From Candidatus Brocadiia bacterium (GTDB lineage Bacteria > Planctomycetota > MHYJ01 > WSZJ01), in assembly GCA_013360825.1 (NCBI GenBank), contig JABWAY010000285.1, positions 1-5,942 on the forward strand: a DNA stretch of 5,942 nucleotides. Direction: 5' to 3'. Below, one piece after another: positions 1 to 4,782 of this stretch. Made by a program: the position numbers and the translations under genes. The notes below the pieces were generated by a model, which saw nothing but the letters and a program-made list of their open reading frames with translations, was not told the DNA's origin and made no database searches. The stretch's first letter is position 1. Every line of letters starts with the position of its first letter.

Positions 1-2
1 GG

Positions 3-869
3 ACGGCCGAGCGCCCGGGGACGGTGGCGCTGCCCGCAGGAGGACTCCTTCGGCCGGGGACACGGGCGACGGACGCCCCCGGGACGACGCCGTACTTCTT
101 CAAGCCGCCGTGGCAGCGGCGGGAAGAAGAACGCCTCGAGCCGGTCGAGGACCCACGAAAGGACTGCCCGCCGGAACTGAAGAAGGTGATCGAGGTGGGG
201 TTGTTCTTCGAGGGGGCGGGTTTCGGAAACATGACCGAAAGGACCATCCACCATTTATCGCAACAGTATGCCGGGCGATCGAAGTACTTCATGACGGACG
301 GATCGTTCATCAACGCTCACCGGAATCTCGCGGAAGCGAAGGAATACCTGTCGGAACTTCTCTGCGAGACGGCGATTCTCTCTGCGGACGGAAGCCGGCT
401 GATCCTGTGCGGGGAACTGAAGATCGACCTGTTCGGGTACTCGCACGGGGCGATTGCGGCACTGTCGCTCGCGGACGACCTGCGGGACGACGGGATCGAG
501 TGCGAGCGGACGAACGCAAATGGGGAATCGGTCACGCTGAGGCGACTGCCGATGCCGGTGAGATTCCTCGGGGTCATCGATCCGGTGGACACGGCGATCC
601 ACCACATCAACCCCGGAGAGGTGACCGAGAACGTGGAGAACTTCTTCGGGGCTTACGCGAGCGATTCGGTCGCTGAGAAGCCGTGGTTCATCGAGAACAC
701 TCACAAGACCGTCGACCTCAGCCCGAAGGCGGTAGACGCCAATGGGGATGTGTATCCGGGGTTGGATCATCAGGGAATTGGAAAACCGAGCAAGAGCGGG
801 CTGAGAGTTCTTCAAGACATGTCCACAGCGTTCCGGGAGGTCGCAGGCGCGACCCCGTTTCGGTCATGA
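3..869 (+). CDS. GxSxG alpha/beta-hydrolase, lipase-like, open at the left edge
   Basis: The frame is open to the left edge, so the true start may lie outside the window; a GTG at 24 is the first candidate start inside it, and residues below are numbered from there. A proline- and charge-rich segment (1-50) precedes a compact domain that begins with a hydrophobic strand and a glycine-rich turn (FFEGAGFG, 61-68). A strand then leads into a nucleophile elbow, GYSHGA (138-143), giving Ser140 as the likely nucleophile. A later strand, FLGVIDPVD (181-189), supplies Asp186 or Asp189, and His249 in GLDHQGIG is a plausible catalytic histidine (His227 is an alternative). The order recalls DUF2235/Tle1-like phospholipases, where a GFSRGA-type elbow is followed by a strand ending in Asp, but this copy is short and its elbow differs. 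There is no signal peptide or membrane segment in the visible part. Substrate is unknown. The stop overlaps the next gene's ATG. Hydrolase fold likely; family assignment tentative. Confidence 0.7.
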   Translation, partial: TAERPGTVALPAGGLLRPGTRATDAPGTTPYFFKPPWQRREEERLEPVEDPRKDCPPELKKVIEVGLFFEGAGFGNMTERTIHHLSQQYAGRSKYFMTDGSFINAHRNLAEAKEYLSELLCETAILSADGSRLILCGELKIDLFGYSHGAIAALSLADDLRDDGIECERTNANGESVTLRRLPMPVRFLGVIDPVDTAIHHINPGEVTENVENFFGAYASDSVAEKPWFIENTHKTVDLSPKAVDANGDVYPGLDHQGIGKPSKSGLRVLQDMSTAFREVAGATPFRS

Positions 870-1381
870 GACGTGACCCAAGGATGCACCTCTTCGTGCT
901 CATGGCGTCCGTTTGCCTGCTGCCTGGCTGTTGGACGCCACGAGCGGGTGTGGAAGTGCACATTGAGAGAATTCCCAAGCACCACTGGTTCTACCTGGTC
1001 CAGGACCACAACGGTGAAGTGTCAGGCGTGCGCGACTACGGTTACAAGATGCACTACAGTCTCAGTGATGCTGCGCCTACCCATCAATGGCAAGAAGGAG
1101 AGACTGGCAGAGGAGTTCGAGAAGGGTGGAGGCCGCTTTGGGACCTCTACCATTGGGAGTTTGCAGACAGGTATGGCCTTCTCCTCCTGGACGACACGGG
1201 GCTGAAGGTGTGGTGGTTCACTGCAGCAGAACTGCCCGTGGAGAATCGTGACTGGTTGATGGGGGGTGGGCGTGTTCGATTTCGGCTGGACCCAGCGCGC
1301 GCAGAGAACGCGACCCGAAGCCAGGCGTTGGAGTGGGGCGTCTCAGAATGGTACTTCGACAACCCCGGTCCGCTCCGATGA
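866..1381 (+). CDS. small tryptophan-rich lipoprotein of unknown family
   Basis: A 171-residue product. I chose the ATG at 866 because it forms an ATGA overlap with the upstream hydrolase stop, which suggests translational coupling; a second in-frame ATG at 884 is an alternative. The reading frame extends upstream inside the hydrolase, but that part is a shadow. Residues 1-22 form a lipoprotein signal: basic start, hydrophobic core (LFVLMASVCLLPG), then Cys22 in LLPGC; proline before the glycine is slightly atypical. The mature part is soluble and has 11 tryptophans in 171 residues. I do not recognise the family. About one third of codons end in A or T by hand count, against about 9% in the first 86 codons of the gene at 4783, which hints at a different origin. 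Context suggests a partner of the hydrolase, perhaps an envelope-located immunity protein or chaperone. Confidence 0.75.
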   Translation: MRRDPRMHLFVLMASVCLLPGCWTPRAGVEVHIERIPKHHWFYLVQDHNGEVSGVRDYGYKMHYSLSDAAPTHQWQEGETGRGVREGWRPLWDLYHWEFADRYGLLLLDDTGLKVWWFTAAELPVENRDWLMGGGRVRFRLDPARAENATRSQALEWGVSEWYFDNPGPLR

Positions 1382-1387
1382 TGGGAT

Positions 1388-1433
1388 CGGGACTCTGAGT
1401 CCTGTCCTTGCGGCGGTGCGCTGCTGCGCCGCA
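1388..1433. terminator. GC-rich stem-loops between convergent genes, possible bidirectional terminator
   Basis: The gap between the lipoprotein stop and the glycosyltransferase stop holds two inverted repeats. The first (1388-1404) is centred on the near-palindrome GGACTCTGAGTCC and folds as about six pairs with a 5-nt loop. The second pairs TGCGGCG (1409-1415) with CGCCGCA (1427-1433), seven perfect pairs around an 11-nt loop. Neither has a T-run on either side, so neither is a classical intrinsic terminator. Position between convergent genes is the main support. Confidence 0.35.
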
Positions 1434-1476
1434 GACCACCGGAGCATCCGGCGAATGACCTTCGCGCAAAGCGCCC

Positions 1477-2157
1477 CTACACCATCTCCCGCGCCAGCCG
1501 CACCAGGAACCGCCATCCGGCGCTCGTCGCCAGCTTGCTCCTCCCCCACTGCCGTTCGTATTCGTGGCTCGGCACCTCCACGACCCGGAGCCCTTTCTTC
1601 AGGGCCTTCATGATCATCTCCTCCTCGACGTCGAAGTGATTCGCGTTGAGGTGGAGGTCGAGGAGGCGGGAGCGGAGGCCGGCGCGGAACCCGTTCTGGA
1701 TGTCGGTGAGGCTTGCGCGCCAGCGGACGTTGACGATCCAGGTGGCGAAGTCGGAGCCCATCTGGCGGAGGAAGTGTTCGAAGTTCATGCGGAACTCGTC
1801 GGAGCCGCCGAGGGCGCGGGAGGCGACGACGAGGTCGGCCTTGCCGAGGGAGAGGGGGGCGAGGAGGTTCGGGATGTCGTGGGGTTCGTGGGAGCCGTCC
1901 GCGTCAAAAAAGACCACGACCTCCCCGGTCGCCTGCTCCAGCGCCGTCCGGATCCCGTCGCCTTTGCCGCGGCCGCCGTCGAGGACGACCCGCGCCCCTG
2001 CGGCGGCGGCGAGGTCGCGCGTGGCATCGGTGGAATGGCCGTCCACCACGAGAATCTCGTCCGCGTATGGCCGGACCTGCTCGACCACCTTCGCGATCCC
2101 CCCCGCTTCGTTCCGCGTCGGGAGCGCCACCGTCACGCGATAGCCGGGGGCGATCAT
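1477..2157 (-). CDS. family 2 glycosyltransferase, dolichyl/polyprenyl-phosphate sugar synthase type
   Basis: A 226-residue GT-A enzyme expected to transfer a sugar from a nucleotide donor, most likely to a polyprenyl-phosphate or other lipid carrier at the cytoplasmic face of the membrane. Residues 8-16 give the first strand and nucleotide-binding start (VTVALPTRN). EILVVDGHSTDAT (34-46) carries the conserved Asp39. FFDADGSH (83-90) holds the metal-binding DxD (Asp85, Asp87). TDIQNGFRA (151-159) and the acidic FDVEEE (175-180) precede ERQWGRSKL (201-209), which matches the basic Arg-x-x-Gly-x-Ser-Lys motif of dolichyl-phosphate mannose synthase-like enzymes. There are no C-terminal membrane helices, so it is the short soluble form. 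The start at 2157 forms an ATGA overlap with the methyltransferase stop. The same frame is open up to 2724, but that N-terminal extension is an Arg/Pro-rich shadow of the methyltransferase. Family assignment is secure; donor and acceptor are unknown. Confidence 0.92.
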   Translation of the reverse strand: MIAPGYRVTVALPTRNEAGGIAKVVEQVRPYADEILVVDGHSTDATRDLAAAAGARVVLDGGRGKGDGIRTALEQATGEVVVFFDADGSHEPHDIPNLLAPLSLGKADLVVASRALGGSDEFRMNFEHFLRQMGSDFATWIVNVRWRASLTDIQNGFRAGLRSRLLDLHLNANHFDVEEEMIMKALKKGLRVVEVPSHEYERQWGRSKLATSAGWRFLVRLAREMV

Positions 2158-2822
2158 GCCGGCACCCGCGTCGCCGTCAGCGACACGTACGCCCACGTCC
2201 CCCGGTCCGAGCCCTTCTCGAACGCCGCGATCACCCGGTCCATGACCCGCGCGAACAGGGCGGACCGGCCGAGCGAAGGAAAGCCGAACCGGTGGTGGAG
2301 GAGCGCCCGGTAGGCCAGGGTCGGCTCGCGCATTTCGAGCGCGACGGGGCCGACGGGGAGGCCGTGAAAGAGTGCGGCGAGGGAGTCGGGGGTCTGGGAG
2401 GCGATCTTCCGTTCGCACGGGTCGAGGGTGGCGAAGAGGCGGAGGATGGTGTTGCGGCCGTTGTCGTCGAGGATGCAGACTTTTCCGCCGGGGCGGCAGA
2501 CGCGGACCATTTCGGCGACGACGGCGCGGGCGTCGTCGACGTGGTGGAGGAGGTCGCGTGCGAACACCGTGTCGAACGCCCCCTCGGCGAACGGGAGGCG
2601 GGCGGCGTCGGCCTGGGCGAACGGGCCGCGGGAGCGCGTCACGGCGGTCCGGAGGGAGGTGCGCGACAGGTCGATTCCGACCGCGTCGACGCCGCGGACC
2701 ACGAGGTTGTTCCCCTCTCCGCACCCGACCTCGAGGATCCGGCCGGTGAGCGGAAGTCCGCCGAGAATCGAGGTCTCACGGCGGCGCATGTAGGGATTGG
2801 TGGTGAGCCAGTGAAAGCGCAT
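2154..2822 (-). CDS. class I SAM-dependent methyltransferase (Methyltransf_11/UbiE-like)
   Basis: A 222-residue product starting at the ATG at 2822; the frame is open further upstream, but that stretch overlaps the transporter C-terminus and looks non-coding. Motif I is ILEVGCGEG (29-37), the SAM-binding glycine loop. Asp51 in VGIDLS is the expected ribose-binding acidic residue. QADAARLPF (70-78) is motif II with Asp72. FDTVFARDLLHHVDD (83-97) is the motif III strand and helix, and RVCRPGGKV (107-115) is the usual post-motif turn. The C-terminal third (about 120-222), which normally shapes the substrate pocket, shows no family signature I can name. No Shine-Dalgarno precedes the start; the 14 bases before it are almost all C and G. 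The gene lies 49 nt after the transporter stop and overlaps the glycosyltransferase by 4 nt, so the three genes probably form one transcript. The fold is certain; the substrate, perhaps a lipid, quinone or lipid-linked sugar, is not. Confidence 0.9.
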   Translation of the reverse strand: MRFHWLTTNPYMRRRETSILGGLPLTGRILEVGCGEGNNLVVRGVDAVGIDLSRTSLRTAVTRSRGPFAQADAARLPFAEGAFDTVFARDLLHHVDDARAVVAEMVRVCRPGGKVCILDDNGRNTILRLFATLDPCERKIASQTPDSLAALFHGLPVGPVALEMREPTLAYRALLHHRFGFPSLGRSALFARVMDRVIAAFEKGSDRGTWAYVSLTATRVPA

Positions 2823-2845
2823 GGGGGCGGGGATTATGCCAGCCG

Positions 2846-2869
2846 GGGCGGGCGGGAGGAAGCCCGTCC
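2846..2869. other. GC-rich stem-loop between transporter and methyltransferase genes
   Basis: GGGCGGGC (2846-2853) can pair with GCCCGTCC (2862-2869) around an 8-nt purine loop. On the + strand this is eight pairs with one G-U; on the transcribed - strand that wobble becomes an A-C mismatch, leaving a five-pair core plus two outer pairs. It begins three bases after the transporter stop. It could attenuate or process the message between the first and second genes, or be chance pairing in GC-rich DNA. Confidence 0.2.
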
Positions 2870-2871
2870 GT

Positions 2872-4167
2872 TCAGGATCGCCGGCGGGAGGCGGTCTTCG
2901 CCACCTGGGTGACGCGGTCCAGCGTCTTCTGGGTGTCCCTGCGGATCGTGAAGACACCCCCGACGCAGACCGCCGCCGAGATCAGCAGGGCCAGCGGCAT
3001 CCAGAGGAAGGCCACCTCGAGGTTGGTGCGCTGGATCACCCGGCCGAACAGCATGGGGCTGATCGTGTCCCCGAGGGCGTGCATGCAGAAGATCGCCGTC
3101 GCGAACGCCATCGCCCGCGCATTCGGGGCCGAGATGTTGGCGATCGTCGCGTTCAGGGTCGGCGTGCACGACATGAAGAACATCACGCCGAAGAACAGTG
3201 CCGGGAGGTAGATCGCGGCGGAGTGGGACAGGATCGCCACCCAGAGGCAGAGCATCCCGCCCGTGAGCCCTCCGGCCGCGACGATCAGGTATCCCCCGGG
3301 GGTCCGCCGTGCGATCCGGTCGCCGAGCCAGCCTCCCAGGAGCGTCCCCAGAATCCCCGGGAGGATCAGGGTCCCCCCGATCATGATGTTCGCGTTCTCG
3401 TGGGGAACGTGCTTTACGTCCTCGAAAAACTGCGGCATCCAGTGGAGCAGCGGCACCGTCGCGAACGCGATCCCCGTCAGCGCGACCACCACCAGCAGGT
3501 AGGTCCGGTTCCGGAACAGCGCCAGCTGCTCCCGGATCGTCCCCTTCTTCGGCAGCGGTCCGTGCGCATCCAGATCCAGGTCCATCCGCCCCCGGGGCGG
3601 GTCGTGCAGGAACCACGCGACCGCCGCGATCAGGATCCCGGGAATCGCCAGCGCCAGAAACGTCCCGCGCCATCCGAAGTCCATCGTCGGCGTGAGCGGG
3701 ATCCGCGGCAGCACCCCCCCGAGCACGAACCCGCACGCGCTTCCCAGCGGCACCCCCGTGTAGAACACGCTCATCGCCTTCCCGCGGGACTCGCGCGGGA
3801 AATAGTCCGCGATCAGCGTCGGGCCGATCGCCAGGTACCCCGCTTCCCCGATCCCGATGAAAATGCGCGCGAACACCAGGGACTTGTAGCCGATCGCCAG
3901 GCCGCTCGCCGCCGTCGCGAGGCTCCAGAGCAGGCAGCACGCCGCGACCAGCCGGGGGCGGGAGATCCGGTCCGCGAGATTCCCCACGACCGGCGCGCTG
4001 AACATGTACCCGAGCGTGAACACCGTCGCCAGGAACCCCTGCTGCGTGTACGCAAGCCCGAGGTCCGCCGCGACCGGGCGCAGGACCGCGGACAGGACGT
4101 AGCGGTCCGCATAGTTCAGGAAATTGATGAACAGCAGGATGCCGAGGACGACCCAGGGGCGATTCAT
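2872..4167 (-). CDS. major facilitator superfamily transporter, Spinster-like
   Basis: A 431-residue membrane protein of normal length for a 12-helix major facilitator. Helix 1 begins at the N-terminus and ends in FLNYADRYVLSAVL (16-29), close to the NYxDR signature of Spinster (Spns) proteins. GNLADRISR (62-70) is motif A in the loop between helices 2 and 3. RIFIGIGEAGYLAIGPTLIA (101-120) is the Spinster-type helix 4 with Arg101 and Glu108. FPRESRGKAMSVFY (123-136) follows. A charged central loop (about 188-220) separates the halves, and a second motif A-like GGWLGDRIARR (278-288) marks the second half. The basic C-terminal tail (409-431) is cytoplasmic. Asp21 and Glu108 correspond in position to acidic residues thought to drive proton-coupled transport in Spns proteins. 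Known homologues move lysophospholipids or sphingosine-1-phosphate; in bacteria the substrate is often unknown. It is the first gene of the unit with the methyltransferase and glycosyltransferase. No Shine-Dalgarno is seen at the start. Confidence 0.92.
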   Translation of the reverse strand: MNRPWVVLGILLFINFLNYADRYVLSAVLRPVAADLGLAYTQQGFLATVFTLGYMFSAPVVGNLADRISRPRLVAACCLLWSLATAASGLAIGYKSLVFARIFIGIGEAGYLAIGPTLIADYFPRESRGKAMSVFYTGVPLGSACGFVLGGVLPRIPLTPTMDFGWRGTFLALAIPGILIAAVAWFLHDPPRGRMDLDLDAHGPLPKKGTIREQLALFRNRTYLLVVVALTGIAFATVPLLHWMPQFFEDVKHVPHENANIMIGGTLILPGILGTLLGGWLGDRIARRTPGGYLIVAAGGLTGGMLCLWVAILSHSAAIYLPALFFGVMFFMSCTPTLNATIANISAPNARAMAFATAIFCMHALGDTISPMLFGRVIQRTNLEVAFLWMPLALLISAAVCVGGVFTIRRDTQKTLDRVTQVAKTASRRRS

Positions 4168-4290
4168 CGCGGTCGGCCGTGGATCATGGAAGCGGGATCA
4201 GCATGGGGGCGGGGAGTCTACGACCGCTCCCCCGCCGCCGCAAGACGACCCCGCAAGGCGCCGGGGGGTCCGATCCGATAGAGTGGGTAG
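4168..4290. promoter_or_regulatory. divergent intergenic region with an imperfect inverted repeat
   Basis: These 123 nt separate the start of the transporter gene (- strand) from the FliL-like gene (+ strand), so promoters for both should lie here. I see no convincing -35/-10 pair for either; the only AT-rich spot is GATAGAGT (4277-4284), just before the + strand ATG. An inverted repeat (4208-4236) pairs GGCGGGGAG with CTCCCCCGCC, nine pairs with one bulged C and a 10-nt loop. On the - strand a tiny reading frame of six sense codons (4204-4184, MLIPLP) ends 16 nt before the transporter ATG; it could be a leader peptide or chance. Confidence 0.45.
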
Positions 4291-4719
4291 ATGCGCTTCT
4301 CCGCCGCCCTCCCGCTGGTCGCCCTCGCCGCGCTCGCGGTCGGCGGGATCACGGCCGCGGCTGCGCGGCTGGCGGCCGGGCGCGAGGCGGAGCGGTCGCG
4401 GACGCTGGTGGACCTGGCGTTCGAGCGGGTCGATCACACGGTGACGCTTCCGCCCGACCACAATGCGCGGGCGACGTACGGGGTGGAGGCGGTGTTCCGG
4501 GTGCGGGAGGCGGACGGGGATCTGGCTCGGCGGCTGGTGGACTTTCATCGGCCGAAGGTCCGCCAGGCGATCCAGGAGGAGCTGGCGCGCGTCCACTACA
4601 CGAACCTGAGGAGCGGCGATGCGCAGGGGCCGCTGGCGGCCCGGCTGCGGGAGAGGGTGAACGAAGCGCTCGGGGCGCCGGTCGTGGTGGAGGTGGCGTT
4701 CGCGAACGCGCTGAGGTAG
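4291..4719 (+). CDS. FliL-like single-pass membrane protein
   Basis: A 142-residue product. Residues 5-29 form one hydrophobic Ala/Leu/Val-rich segment followed by Arg-rich residues, so this is an N-terminal membrane anchor or uncleaved signal. The rest follows the order seen in FliL, the protein beside the flagellar stator: a strand region (38-53), a second strand ATYGVEAVFRVRE (61-73), then a helix around RPKVRQAIQEELARV (87-101) matching the 'P-x-hydrophobic-R' helix, a segment like 'dL...eG...L' (106-119), and a closing RERVNEAL...VVVEVAFANAL (120-141) resembling FliL's final strand. This judgement is by pattern recognition against the E. coli protein, and identity is low. No flagellar gene is visible nearby, so a role outside flagella is possible. 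No Shine-Dalgarno precedes the ATG. The gene ends 63 nt before the next, which has its own promoter. Confidence 0.6.
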   Translation: MRFSAALPLVALAALAVGGITAAAARLAAGREAERSRTLVDLAFERVDHTVTLPPDHNARATYGVEAVFRVREADGDLARRLVDFHRPKVRQAIQEELARVHYTNLRSGDAQGPLAARLRERVNEALGAPVVVEVAFANALR

Positions 4720-4746
4720 AGGCGGGGCGCGCGGGATGGAGTGTCA

Positions 4747-4775
4747 TTGACCCGGGGCGTCCGCTGCGCTACAAA
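4747..4775 (+). promoter_or_regulatory. sigma70-type promoter predicted to give a leaderless mRNA
   Basis: TTGACC (4747-4752) matches the -35 consensus at five of six bases. It is followed by exactly 17 nt and TACAAA (4770-4775), which matches the -10 consensus TATAAT at four of six. This AT-rich patch stands out in very GC-rich surroundings. A start six to eight bases after the -10 box would fall at about 4781-4783, directly on the ATG at 4783, so the message would have no 5' leader. This agrees with the absence of a ribosome binding site there. Confidence 0.6.
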
Positions 4776-4782
4776 GTAGAGC

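Noticed and set aside
683..865. Upstream extension of the lipoprotein frame
   Set aside because: It would place 61 residues before a clear lipoprotein signal sequence and overlaps the hydrolase coding sequence in another frame.
1564..2313. 249-residue + strand frame opposite the glycosyltransferase and methyltransferase
   Set aside because: Glu/Gly/Val/Ala-rich antisense product across two well-supported - strand genes.
2158..2724. N-terminal extension of the glycosyltransferase frame up to 2724
   Set aside because: The extra 189 residues are Arg/Pro-rich and overlap the methyltransferase in another frame. The conserved glycosyltransferase domain starts right after the ATG at 2157, which also forms an ATGA overlap.
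2823..2957. Upstream extension of the methyltransferase frame
   Set aside because: The 45 added residues are Arg/Pro-rich and overlap the transporter C-terminus; the domain begins after the ATG at 2822.
2834..3940. 368-residue - strand frame within the transporter region
   Set aside because: It is a low-complexity Arg/Gly/Asp/Pro/Ala shadow of the transporter in a shifted frame.
2821..4281. 486-residue + strand reading frame opposite the transporter, the longest open frame in the window
   Set aside because: Its translation is almost entirely Arg, Pro, Glu, Gln, His and Asp with no domain, and the - strand encodes a clear major facilitator protein over the same bases. It is a GC-rich antisense shadow.
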